A stretch of DNA of 17,290 nt, taken from assembly GCA_002495225.1 (NCBI GenBank), contig DAEF01000111.1:1-17290 (forward strand), read 5' to 3'. The position numbers and the translations under genes are program-made. Under the pieces are notes generated by a model. That model had not been told where the DNA came from. It searched no databases and saw only the letters and a list, made by a program, of their open reading frames with translations. Shown here one piece after another: positions 5,244-13,300 of this stretch (the stretch's first letter is position 1; every line of letters starts with the position of its first letter). This DNA is from Methanoregulaceae archaeon UBA288. Lineage in GTDB: Archaea > Halobacteriota > Methanomicrobia > Methanomicrobiales > Methanospirillaceae.

Positions 5244-7856
5244 ATGAGCGACGGTCTCTCCCCCGGCATGCGCCAGTACCTCGCAGCGAAGCGGCAGCAC
5301 CCCGACGCCCTCCTGCTCTGCCGCATGGGCGACTTCTACGAGACCTTCGGGCCCGACGCCGAGACCGTCGCCCGCGAGCTCGACATCGTTCTGACCTCCC
5401 GCGGCACGGACGCCGACGGCAACCGGATCCCCCTCGCGGGCGTCCCGTACCACGCGGCCGAGTCCTATATCGCGCGCCTCGTCCGGAAGGGCTACCGGGT
5501 CGCGATCGCCGAGCAGATGGAGGACCCGAAGAAGGCGAAGGGGCTCGTGAAGCGCGAGGTCGTCCGGGTCGTGACCCCCGGCACGCTCGTGGACGGGGCC
5601 ATGCTCGAGGCGCCTCAGGCGCGGTACCTGATGACCGTCGCCCCCGGGGCGGAGCGGACCGGGATCGCCGTCCTCGACGCCTCCACCGGCGAGTTCACGG
5701 CCCTGGCCGTCTCGAACGCCGAGGCCCGCGCCGCGGTGCTGGCCGAGGCCGTCCGCCGCTCGCCCGAGGAGGTGCTCGTCCCCGAGACTCTGGACGGCCC
5801 CCTGCTCGAGACCATCGGGTCGCTCGATGCCGTCACCACCACCCGCCCCCCCGCCGTCTTCGAGAGCGCTGAGGCGGCGCGCTACCTCGCCGGCCGGTTC
5901 GGGCGGGGCTTCGAGAACGACGACCCCGCTGCCGTCGCCGCCGCCGGCGCCGCCCTCGCCTACGCCGAGGCGATGCACTGCGCCCCCCTTCCGCAGGTCG
6001 GCGGCCTCTCGCTCGCAGCGGCGGGCGGAGACGCGCCCGTCCTCGATGCCATCACGGTCCGGAACCTCGAGCTGGTCCGGCCGGTCCGCGACGGGAAGAA
6101 GGGCGCGACCCTCATCCAGGTCCTGGACCGGACGGTCACGCCCATGGGGGCCCGCCTCCTCCGGGCCCGGATCGTCCAGCCTCTCAGCGATCCGGCCGCG
6201 ATCAACCGCCGCCTCGACGCGGTCGAGTTCTTCGCGACGAGCACGGTCGCCCGGCGCGACCTCCGCCGCCGGCTCGGCGCGGTGGCCGACCTGGAGCGGA
6301 TCGCCGGCCGGATCGCCTACGGCAACGCCTCGCCCCGCGATCTTCTGGCCGTCCGGCGGTCGCTCGAGGCCCTGCCCGGCCTCGCGGCCCTCCTCGCCGG
6401 CGCGGCAGACCTCCCGGCGCTCCTCGCCGCCGCGACGGCCGAGCTCGGCGACCACGCCGCCGAGGCAGCCCTTGTCGCCTCAGCGCTCGCGGACGACCCC
6501 CCGGCCGTCGCCCGGAGCGGCGGCATGATCCGGGACGGGTATGACGCCGAGCTCGACCGGCTCCGCGGGCTTGCCACGAGCGGGCGCGACTGGGTGGCCG
6601 CGCTCCAGCAGGCCGAGCGCGAGCAGACCGGTATCAAAAACCTGAAGATCGGGTACAACCGCGTCTTCGGCTACTACATCGAGGTCCCGAAGGCCCAGCA
6701 GGCGCGCGTTCCGCCCGAGTACGAGCGGCGGCAGACGACCTCGACCGGCGAGCGGTTCACCGTCCCGGGCCTCCGTGAGAAGGAGGCCGAGATCGCGCAC
6801 GCGGACGAGCGGCTCGGCGAGCGTGAGCAGGAGGTCTGGCAGGGGCTTCTCGAGGCCCTCCGGCCGGCCGTGCCGGGCTTCCAGGCCGCCGCGCGGGCCG
6901 CAGGGCTCCTCGACCTCTTCGCCGCCCTCGCCGAGGTCGGAGTCGAGTACCGCTACACCCGGCCCGTCGTCGACGGCGGCACGGCGACCCTGATCCGCGG
7001 GGGGCGGCACCCCGTGGTCGAGGCCATGTCGAGCGAGCCGTTCGTGCCGAACGACACCGTCCTCGACGCCGCGGGCGAGCAGCTCCTGATCATCACGGGA
7101 GCGAACATGGCCGGCAAGTCCACGTACATGCGGGCGGTCGCCCTGATCACGGTCATGGCGCAGTGCGGCATGTTCGTTTCGGCCGACCACGCCACGATCG
7201 GGGTCGTGGACCGGATCTTCACCCGCGTCGGGGCCTTCGACGACCTGGCCTCGGGCCAGTCGACGTTCATGGTCGAGATGCTCGAGCTCGCGAACATCCT
7301 GGTCCACGCGACGCCGAAGAGCCTGGTCGTGCTCGACGAGATCGGGCGCGGGACCAGCACCCTCGACGGCTACGCGATCGCCCGGGCCGTCCTCGAGTTT
7401 TTGCACGGAAAGGGCAGGAGCGGGCCGCGGACGCTCTTCGCGACCCACTTCCACGAGCTCGTCGAGGCCGAGAACGACCTTTCTCGCGTCTGCAACTATC
7501 ACATGGCCGTCAAGGACACGGGGACGTCGGTGATCTTCACGCGGACCATCATCCCGGGCGCGACGGACCGGTCGTACGGCGTCCACGTGGCCGAGCTCGC
7601 GGGCGTGCCGGGCCCGGTGATCGGGCGGGCGAAGGCCCTGCTCGAGGACCTGGTCCGGCGCGAGGCCGCGCGGGAGCCCGGGAACGGGCCGCGCCGCGTC
7701 CGGTACACGCAGATGCTGTTGCCGGTCGAGAACGACCCGGCGCGGCCCCCCGAACCCCCGGTGCTGGCCTCGCTCCGGACACTCGAGCCCGACCGGATGA
7801 CCCCGATCGAGGCCCTGCAGGCGCTCTACCGGCTCAAAGAGGAGGTGGAGCCGTGA
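5244..7856 (+). CDS. mutS: DNA mismatch repair protein MutS
   Basis: This is an 870-residue protein (E. coli MutS has 853). It recognises mispairs and small loops and, as a dimer using ATP, recruits MutL. The N-terminal mismatch-binding domain shows GDFYETF with the Phe31-x-Glu33 reading motif. The connector, lever and clamp domains follow; NLKIGYNRVFGYYIEV is a typical stretch. The ATPase carries Walker A GANMAGKST (619-627) and Walker B VVLDEIGRGTST with Asp698 and Glu699. FATHFHEL and the C-terminal helix-turn-helix (TPIEALQALYRLKEE) complete a MutS1-type architecture. The ATG is preceded by AAAGGAAG. Bacterial-type mutS is patchily present in archaea and is generally explained by transfer from bacteria; here its codon use is the same strongly GC-ending style as mutL. 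The two genes form an operon. Confidence 0.98.
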   Translation: MSDGLSPGMRQYLAAKRQHPDALLLCRMGDFYETFGPDAETVARELDIVLTSRGTDADGNRIPLAGVPYHAAESYIARLVRKGYRVAIAEQMEDPKKAKGLVKREVVRVVTPGTLVDGAMLEAPQARYLMTVAPGAERTGIAVLDASTGEFTALAVSNAEARAAVLAEAVRRSPEEVLVPETLDGPLLETIGSLDAVTTTRPPAVFESAEAARYLAGRFGRGFENDDPAAVAAAGAALAYAEAMHCAPLPQVGGLSLAAAGGDAPVLDAITVRNLELVRPVRDGKKGATLIQVLDRTVTPMGARLLRARIVQPLSDPAAINRRLDAVEFFATSTVARRDLRRRLGAVADLERIAGRIAYGNASPRDLLAVRRSLEALPGLAALLAGAADLPALLAAATAELGDHAAEAALVASALADDPPAVARSGGMIRDGYDAELDRLRGLATSGRDWVAALQQAEREQTGIKNLKIGYNRVFGYYIEVPKAQQARVPPEYERRQTTSTGERFTVPGLREKEAEIAHADERLGEREQEVWQGLLEALRPAVPGFQAAARAAGLLDLFAALAEVGVEYRYTRPVVDGGTATLIRGGRHPVVEAMSSEPFVPNDTVLDAAGEQLLIITGANMAGKSTYMRAVALITVMAQCGMFVSADHATIGVVDRIFTRVGAFDDLASGQSTFMVEMLELANILVHATPKSLVVLDEIGRGTSTLDGYAIARAVLEFLHGKGRSGPRTLFATHFHELVEAENDLSRVCNYHMAVKDTGTSVIFTRTIIPGATDRSYGVHVAELAGVPGPVIGRAKALLEDLVRREAAREPGNGPRRVRYTQMLLPVENDPARPPEPPVLASLRTLEPDRMTPIEALQALYRLKEEVEP
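7841..7846 (+). promoter_or_regulatory. Ribosome-binding site that fixes the mutL start
   Basis: GGAGGT inside the last codons of mutS lies 6 bases before the GTG at 7853. Together with the GTGA start/stop overlap, it supports translational coupling and rejects the longer upstream open frame, which is a shadow of mutS. Confidence 0.75.
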
Positions 7857-9589
7857 CGAAGAGCGCCATCCGCCCGCTCGACCCGGCGACGATCACGAAG
7901 ATCGCGGCCGGCGAGGTGATCGAGCGGCCGGCCTCTGTGGCGAAGGAGCTGGTCGAGAACGCGCTCGACGCCGGCGCGACGCGGGTCGCGGTCGCGGTGG
8001 AGTCGCACGCCGGCGCGATCGCGTCGATCCGGGTCGTGGACGACGGCGCGGGGATGTCGGCCGAGGACCTGCGGATCGCGGTCCTGCCGCACACGACCTC
8101 CAAGCTCCGCGGCGCGGACGACCTCGCCTCGGTCACGACCATGGGCTTCCGCGGCGAGGCCCTCGCCTCGATCGCCGCGGTGAGCCGGCTCACGCTCGTC
8201 TCCCGGCAGGCGGGCGACCTGCTCGCGCACCGGATCGTGGTCCGGGGCGGCGCCGTCGAGGAGGAGGGCGAGACCGCCGCGCCGGTCGGCACCCGCGTCA
8301 CGGTCGAGGACCTCTTCCACAACACTCCGGCGCGCAAAAAGTTCCAGAAGTCGCTCGGGACCGAGCTCGCCCACCTCGCGGGCACGATCGAGAGGCTCGC
8401 GCTCTCCCGGCCCGGGGTCGCGTTCTCGCTCGCCCACAACGGGCGAAAGCGCCTCTCGACGCCGGGGACGGGGCTCCTCGAGACGATCGCCTCGCTCCAC
8501 GGCCCCGAGCTCGGTGCGGCCCTGCTCGCGGTCGGGGGCGAGGGGCCGCTCTGCCGGGTCTCGGGCTATGTCGCGGCGCCGTCGGTGCAGCGGCCGAACC
8601 CGTACCAGGTCTTTCTCGCGATCAACGGCCGGACGGTCCAGAGCGCGCCGCTCGCGAACGCGGTGAAGGCCGGGTTCGGGACCCTGCTCCCGACCGACCG
8701 CCACCCGGTCGCCGTGCTCGCGCTCGAGCTCGACACGGCCCTCGTCGACGTCAACGTCCACCCGGCAAAGCGGCAGGTGCGGATCTCGCGCGAGCCCGAG
8801 GTGCTCTCAGCGGTCTCGACGGCCGTCGCCGCCGCGCTCGACGTCCTCAGGCCGGTCCCCGCCGCCGGTCGCGCCCCTGCCTCGCCCGCTCCTCCGGACT
8901 ACCCGGTTGCCGGCGCCACGGCGGCGTTCGGCGTCGCCGAGCCCGGCCCCGCGTACGGCCGTCGGACCGACCGGCAGCTCCGCCAGACCGCGCAGGCCGA
9001 GCTCGGGGCGGTCCCTGCGCCGGAGACGCCCGAGGTCGAGGTCCTGGGGCAGGTCGACCTCACCTACCTGGTCGGTCGGACACGCTCGGGCGACCTCGTC
9101 CTGGTCGACCAGCACGCGGCCCACGAGCGGGTCCTCTACGACCAGCTCTCGGACGCGGGGCCGGTCGAGGTGCAGGAACTCCTGGTCCCGGTCGTGATCT
9201 CCTGCACGCCCCAGGAAGCCGCCGTGGTCGATGAGGGCCGCGGAGCCCTGGCGGCGTCCGGTTTCACGGTCGACGAGTTCGGCGAGAACCGGTACGCGGT
9301 CCGGACCGTGCCGGTGGTGCTCGGCCACGAGGTGGACCCCGGGGTCGTGCGTGAGATCGTGGCCGAGCTGATCGGGGGCGGGGGCGGGCCCGACGCACGC
9401 GAGCGGCTGACCCGCCTCGTCGCCTGCCACGGCGCGATCCGCGCGGGCGCCCCCCTCACGACCGAGCAGGGGCGGCGGCTGATCGCCCAGCTCTTCGCGG
9501 CGAAGACGCCGCTGACCTGCCCGCACGGGCGGCCGACGGTCGTGACGTTCTCGCGGGCCCGGCTCGAAGGGCTCTTCTCACGCCGGTGA
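7853..9589 (+). CDS. mutL: DNA mismatch repair protein MutL
   Basis: The protein has 578 residues and starts at a GTG that overlaps the mutS stop (GTGA). The N-terminal GHKL ATPase is complete: AAGEVIERPASVAKELVEN with Glu32 and Asn36, VVDDGAGM, HTTSKL, GFRGEALASIAAVS and FHNTPARKKF. A Pro/Ala-rich linker (about residues 330-390) leads to the C-terminal dimerisation domain. That domain carries the nicking-endonuclease signatures DQHAAHE (from Asp419), ACHGAIRAG and TCPHGRP (Cys556), so this MutL probably nicks DNA itself, as expected where MutH is absent. In DQHA-x2-E-x4-E the last acidic residue is Asp430 instead of Glu. The last 14 codons, including the stop, are the left copy of a 42-base direct repeat whose other copy lies 2364 bases downstream. 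Confidence 0.98.
   Translation: MTKSAIRPLDPATITKIAAGEVIERPASVAKELVENALDAGATRVAVAVESHAGAIASIRVVDDGAGMSAEDLRIAVLPHTTSKLRGADDLASVTTMGFRGEALASIAAVSRLTLVSRQAGDLLAHRIVVRGGAVEEEGETAAPVGTRVTVEDLFHNTPARKKFQKSLGTELAHLAGTIERLALSRPGVAFSLAHNGRKRLSTPGTGLLETIASLHGPELGAALLAVGGEGPLCRVSGYVAAPSVQRPNPYQVFLAINGRTVQSAPLANAVKAGFGTLLPTDRHPVAVLALELDTALVDVNVHPAKRQVRISREPEVLSAVSTAVAAALDVLRPVPAAGRAPASPAPPDYPVAGATAAFGVAEPGPAYGRRTDRQLRQTAQAELGAVPAPETPEVEVLGQVDLTYLVGRTRSGDLVLVDQHAAHERVLYDQLSDAGPVEVQELLVPVVISCTPQEAAVVDEGRGALAASGFTVDEFGENRYAVRTVPVVLGHEVDPGVVREIVAELIGGGGGPDARERLTRLVACHGAIRAGAPLTTEQGRRLIAQLFAAKTPLTCPHGRPTVVTFSRARLEGLFSRR
9548..9589 (+). repeat. 42-base direct repeat, left copy (mutL 3' end)
   Basis: These bases encode the last 13 residues and stop of MutL (FSRARLEGLFSRR). 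They match 11912-11953 at 41 of 42 positions. The single difference, C9577 versus T11941, is a synonymous Phe third base. Identity stops sharply on both sides. Confidence 0.95.
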
Positions 9590-9601
9590 CTCGCGGGCGC
9601 G

Positions 9602-9606
9602 TTTTT
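9602..9606 (+). terminator. T5 run, candidate mutSL terminator
   Basis: Five T's lie 13 bases after the mutL stop, following a GC-rich stretch. This is a plausible archaeal oligo-T terminator for the mutSL transcript. Confidence 0.4.
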
Positions 9607-9926
9607 GGGGAACGGCGACGACCGAGTCCGGCCCGAATGCGACTCCGCTCCGCCCCCTGGTTTCGTATCAGTCACGAAGATCCCTGCGCCCGGGCTTCGG
9701 AAAGTGCCCGGGGCGGTTGAGGACCGCAGAAAGGAAAGGTGCCCGAACCGACCGGACCGGGGGGCCAACGGGGGGTAGAACGGAGAGGAGCGATAAAAAA
9801 ACCCGCGAAAGAGTCCGACCCCGGGACCCATGCGGACCACGCCCGACAGCGCTCCTCGAGACACCCGGAGGGCACGGAACTCCGGGCCATGGCCTGGCGG
9901 CAGGACCGGGGTAGGCTGGAGCAATG

Positions 9927-9939
9927 ATTATTACATAAT
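9927..9939 (+). promoter_or_regulatory. AT-rich inverted repeat, probable promoter or operator of permease copy 2
   Basis: ATTAT-TAC-ATAAT is a perfect 5-base inverted repeat with a 3-base centre, the most AT-rich spot in the leader. It lies 108-120 bases before the ATG. It could be box A, a repressor site overlapping box A, or both. Confidence 0.4.
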
Positions 9940-10046
9940 GGCCTGACAATACAGGTTGGATAGGGATTCGCCGCTCCCCGGAGGAGCCGCGGAGATCGCC
10001 GGCGGAGTAGTGTAATGCGCAAACGGCACAGGGAGTCGAACCCGGC

Positions 10047-11831
10047 ATGATTCCTTTGACCGTTCCCCAGGCGACCGTCTTCGGCACCCTGCTCTTCGTT
10101 CTCGTGCTGCTCGTTCACGGCCGGATCCGGTACGACATCGTGGCGCTCCTCGCCCTCTTCATCGTCACGCTCACCGGCGTGGTCGGATGGGACCAGGCGT
10201 TCCTGGGATTTGCTCACCCGGCCGTCATCACGGTGGCGGCCGTGCTGGTGATCAGCCGCGGCCTCCAGAACGCGGGGCTCATCGACCTGATCGCCCGCTG
10301 GCTTTCCCGGTTCGGGGACGAGCCCGCCCTCCAGGTATCGGCCCTGACCGGGCTTGTGACCGTTCTCTCCGCCTTGATGAACAACGTCGGTGCGATCGCT
10401 CTGCTGATGCCCGTCGGCACCCGGATGGCGCGGAGGAGCGGGAGGTCTCCCGCTCCGCTCCTTCTTGCGATGGCCTTCGGGTCTCTGCTCGGCGGGCTGA
10501 TCACGCTGATCGGGACACCTCCCAATATCATCATCGCGTACTACCGGGCCGAGCACGCCGCGGGGCCCTTCACCATGTTCGATTTCACGCCGGTCGGCCT
10601 GGGGGTCGCCCTGGCGGGCGTTCTCTTCATCGTCTCCGTGGGGTGGCGCCTGGTCCCCCGGAGAGCGGGTCGGGCCCCGCAGGAGCATCTCTTCGAGCTG
10701 GGGGGCTACCTGGCAGAGATCCGGGTCCCCCCGGACTCGCGGTTCGAAGGCAGGTCACTCGCAGACCTCGCGGACGCGACGAGCGACGGCGTGACGATCT
10801 CGCTGCTCGAGCGGGGGGGGTCCGGCCGGTCTCCATCCGACCCCGGCCTGATGATCGCCCCTGGGGATATCCTGGTCGTTCGAGGCAACGTGCGCGCCCT
10901 TCAGTCGTTCGTCGACCAGACGGGCTTCGAACTGGAGATCGGTGAGGGAAGGACGGGGCGACCTGCCGTTCCGGGAGAGACAGCCCTGGTGGAGGCGGCG
11001 GTACGGGAGGGCTCACCGGTGGTGGGACGGACCGTGATCGAAGCCAAGATAGGCGCGGATCTCGGGGTGGACCTGATCGCAGTGGCTCGACGGGGGACTC
11101 AGCCGAACGAGCGGCTCGGGGGCCTCCGGATAGGGGTGGGGGATGTCCTGCTCCTGAGGGGGACGCGGGACGCGCTGCAGGAGGCGGTGCGATCGCTCGG
11201 AATCCTCCCCCTTGTGGAGCGGGGGCTGAGGATCGGAGAGCCGAGACGGGTCGTTCTCGCCGTCGGGGTCTTCGGGCTCGCCATCGCCGGAGCGGCGCTC
11301 GGCCTGGTGCCGGTGGAGGGCGCCTTCACGATGGCGGCCGTCGCGATGGTGCTTCTGTCGCTTGTACGCCTGAGCGAGGTTTACCGGAGCATCGACTGGC
11401 CGATCATCGTTCTGCTCGGCGCTCTGATCCCGGTGGGCGCCGCACTCGAAAGCACCGGTGGGGCCCAGCTGATCGCCGACTCGCTCCTCGGTCTCGAGGG
11501 GTACCTGCCCGTCGCCGCCCTCCTCGTCACCGTCATGGCGGCGACGATGCTGATCTCGAACATCATCAACAACGCCGCGACCGCGGTCCTCATGGCCCCG
11601 ATCGCGATGAGCCTCGCCGGCGGACTTGGGGTATCGGCGGACTCCTTCCTGATGGCGGTCGCCGTCGGGGCCTCGACCCCGTTCTTGACCCCGATCGGAC
11701 ACCAGTCCAATGCCCTGGTGATGGAGGCCGCGGGGCTGCGGTTCGGCGATTACTGGCGCCTCGGTCTACCACTTTCGGCGATTGTGCTCGCGGTCGCCGT
11801 CCCCCTCATCCTGCTCTTCTGGCCACCCTGA
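10047..11831 (+). CDS. SLC13/DASS-type permease with central RCK_C (TrkA_C) domains, copy 2
   Basis: This 594-residue paralogue of the 1425-3209 gene aligns end to end without a gap. By hand count, identity is about 80% over residues 1-200, 46% over 201-400 and 76% over 401-594. The membrane motifs are kept: MNNVGAIALLMPVG (111-124), SNIINNAATAV (504-514) and TPIGHQSNALV (548-558). The exception is IGTPPNI at 155-161, where copy 1 has Thr159 and this copy has Pro. The two RCK_C-like units (APGDILVVRG, GVGDVLLLRG) are recognisable but otherwise strongly changed, so the two permeases probably respond to different cytosolic signals or differ in tuning; the substrate is unknown. The gene lies alone between two 42-base repeats, with mutL upstream and the kinase convergent downstream. 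GGGAG, 11 bases before the ATG, is a weak ribosome-binding site. Confidence 0.88.
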   Translation: MIPLTVPQATVFGTLLFVLVLLVHGRIRYDIVALLALFIVTLTGVVGWDQAFLGFAHPAVITVAAVLVISRGLQNAGLIDLIARWLSRFGDEPALQVSALTGLVTVLSALMNNVGAIALLMPVGTRMARRSGRSPAPLLLAMAFGSLLGGLITLIGTPPNIIIAYYRAEHAAGPFTMFDFTPVGLGVALAGVLFIVSVGWRLVPRRAGRAPQEHLFELGGYLAEIRVPPDSRFEGRSLADLADATSDGVTISLLERGGSGRSPSDPGLMIAPGDILVVRGNVRALQSFVDQTGFELEIGEGRTGRPAVPGETALVEAAVREGSPVVGRTVIEAKIGADLGVDLIAVARRGTQPNERLGGLRIGVGDVLLLRGTRDALQEAVRSLGILPLVERGLRIGEPRRVVLAVGVFGLAIAGAALGLVPVEGAFTMAAVAMVLLSLVRLSEVYRSIDWPIIVLLGALIPVGAALESTGGAQLIADSLLGLEGYLPVAALLVTVMAATMLISNIINNAATAVLMAPIAMSLAGGLGVSADSFLMAVAVGASTPFLTPIGHQSNALVMEAAGLRFGDYWRLGLPLSAIVLAVAVPLILLFWPP

Positions 11832-11911
11832 CCGAAGGCGAGGGACGACCCGGGGGGCACCCGTCCGGGATGATATCCCGCTGCGGCCTCCGCCGGCGGG
11901 ATCCCGAGGGA

Positions 11912-11953
11912 TTCTCGCGGGCCCGGCTCGAAGGGCTCTTTTCACGCCGGTGA
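11912..11953 (+). repeat. 42-base direct repeat, right copy (second mutL tail, kinase 3' end)
   Basis: This is a second copy of the mutL 3' end with 41 of 42 bases identical and the same mutL reading, including the TGA at 11951-11953, but without the rest of mutL. On the minus strand bases 11942-11953 give the last three codons (Ser-Pro-Ala) and the stop of the histidine kinase. Confidence 0.95.
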
Positions 11954-13213
11954 TCGGCGCCGGAGCGTGAGCCGGATCACGGTGCCGCGGGCGTACCCGC
12001 TCTCCTCCCGGTCGTCGGCCCAGATCCTCCCGCCGTACCGCCGGACCAGCGCGCCCGCGATGGAGAGGCCGAGGCCCGGCCGATCCACGGCGCCCCCCTC
12101 CCGGCCCGGGCGCACGAAGAGCCTCTCCTTCTCGTGGTCCGGGATGCCGGGCCCGTCGTCCTCGAGCGAGACCAGCACCTCCCCGTTCCGGGCCTCGACC
12201 CGGATCCAGCAGTTGAGCCCGGACCCCCCGTATCGCCAGACGTCGCCGAGCAGGTTCGCGAAGACCAGGGAGAGAAACCCGTCCGCCAGGACGCGCTCGG
12301 TCGTGCCGTCGTACCGGACCGGGAGATCGGGGTGGCGGGCGATCCCGTCCCGGATCGCCCGGTCGAGGTCCGTCTCCTCGAGCGGTTGATCGCACGTGCG
12401 GTAGCGATCGACCCAGGCGACGCACTCGATGACCTGGGCGCACTGCCGGATCGCCTCGCTCACCCGGACGGCCTTTCCGCCCTGCTCTCCCCCGAGCGCG
12501 GCGGCGAGCGACTCGGCGCTGGGTAGGGCCGGGCCGAGGACCCTGCCGAGGTCGTGGGTCATGATGTCGACGTAGAGGCGCGCCTCCTGGTTCGCCTCGT
12601 CCAGCTCGCGAGTCCTCTCGTGGACACGCCGTTCGAGGGCCTCGTTCTGATCGCGCACCCGCTGCTCCGAGGCCCGCAACGTCTCGAGCTGCTCCCGGAG
12701 CCGGGCCACCATGCGGTCGATGCTCTCGCGCAGCAACCCGAACTCGGACGAGCCGCCCTCGGAGAGCGGGTGGTCGAGGTCCCCCTGCGCGATCCGCTCC
12801 ACGTCGTCGACGACCCGCCGGATGGGCCGGGCGATCAGGGTCGCGCTGCCGAAGGCGAAGAGCGCGCCGAGGAGGACGGCGAGTGCCGCGATCAGCAGGT
12901 GCTCGAGCCCGATCACGAGCAGGGCCTCGTCGAGGAGCCGGGTCGAGTAGGTCACCTCCACCACGCGGCTCGGGTCCGAGGCATACGCGGGGCTCCGCAG
13001 GTCGACGAAGAGGTACCGGGTCAGGGTCGCGTTGGCCCTGTCGGCCACCTCGACCGTCGAGCGGGACTCGATCGCCGCTGCCAGAGCCGCCGCGTCGATT
13101 GGCCCGTCGTCCTGCAGACCCCCGAGGGGGTGCATGAAGACGTTGTAGGCCCTCGCGTTCACGAGCGACGGCGTCCGGGCCGCGAGTTCCCCGATCTCCG
13201 GGGCGACGTCCAT
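11942..13213 (-). CDS. C-terminal part of the split histidine kinase (HAMP, dimerisation and ATPase domains)
   Basis: The longest ATG-started frame after the internal stop gives 423 residues. It holds the end of the sensor domain, TM2 (about 104-125), HAMP (IARPIRRVVDDVERIAQGDL), a charged coiled coil (about 170-212) and the segment YVDIMTHDLGRVL with His220, the likely phospho-acceptor. HATPase_c shows an N-box-like FANLLGDVWRYGG, the G1 box EDDGPGIP (351-358) and the G2 box GLGLSIAGAL. The residues after His-Asp-Leu and the N box depart from the usual HD[I/L]xN and N-x3-N patterns, so activity is uncertain. No good ribosome-binding site precedes this ATG; if made alone the protein would lack TM1 and most of the sensor. 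Its last codons lie in the 42-base repeat. Confidence 0.65.
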   Translation of the reverse strand: MDVAPEIGELAARTPSLVNARAYNVFMHPLGGLQDDGPIDAAALAAAIESRSTVEVADRANATLTRYLFVDLRSPAYASDPSRVVEVTYSTRLLDEALLVIGLEHLLIAALAVLLGALFAFGSATLIARPIRRVVDDVERIAQGDLDHPLSEGGSSEFGLLRESIDRMVARLREQLETLRASEQRVRDQNEALERRVHERTRELDEANQEARLYVDIMTHDLGRVLGPALPSAESLAAALGGEQGGKAVRVSEAIRQCAQVIECVAWVDRYRTCDQPLEETDLDRAIRDGIARHPDLPVRYDGTTERVLADGFLSLVFANLLGDVWRYGGSGLNCWIRVEARNGEVLVSLEDDGPGIPDHEKERLFVRPGREGGAVDRPGLGLSIAGALVRRYGGRIWADDREESGYARGTVIRLTLRRRSPA

Positions 13214-13300
13214 CCGGGATCGTGTTGAAAAGTGTCTGTGGGTCAGGCCGATCTCGAGGAGATAGCGGTGGTCCGGGGTCGGGTGATAGGCATACTTCCT

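Larger units (their letters stand above)
9590..10046 (+). other. 457-base non-coding leader of permease copy 2
   Basis: No credible gene is visible. From left to right there is the T5 run, a strong hairpin CCCGGGC/GCCCGGG (9689-9695/9706-9712, ten-base loop), an A7 run (9795-9801), the AT-rich inverted repeat at 9927-9939, the element CAGGTTGGATAGGG (9952-9965) shared with copy 1, and a hairpin GCTCC/GGAGC (9973-9977/9983-9987). GGGAG at 10031-10035 is a weak ribosome-binding site for the ATG at 10047. Confidence 0.4.
9590..11953 (+). other. Putative inserted or duplicated segment carrying permease copy 2
   Basis: The unit from 9590 to the end of the right repeat copy (2364 bases) contains a leader, the second permease gene and 80 bases after it. 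If it is removed, one 42-base copy remains and mutL (+) and the histidine kinase (-) become convergent genes overlapping by 12 bases, both with their present stop codons. No transposase, integrase or terminal inverted repeat is visible inside, so this is not a recognised insertion sequence. The mechanism is unknown. Confidence 0.6.

Noticed and set aside
4131..6455. 774-codon minus-strand frame across ferredoxin, glycosylase and mutS
   Set aside because: High GC removes stop codons from shadow frames. The translation is low-complexity Arg/Gly/Asp and covers well-identified genes.
7163..7852. Upstream extension of the mutL frame
   Set aside because: It is an Arg/Pro-rich out-of-frame reading of mutS. 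MutL homology starts right after the GTG at 7853, which has a strong ribosome-binding site.
9795..9801. A7 run, a possible minus-strand terminator
   Set aside because: No minus-strand gene lies immediately to its right that would need a terminator here; the nearest is the kinase, which ends beyond the permease.
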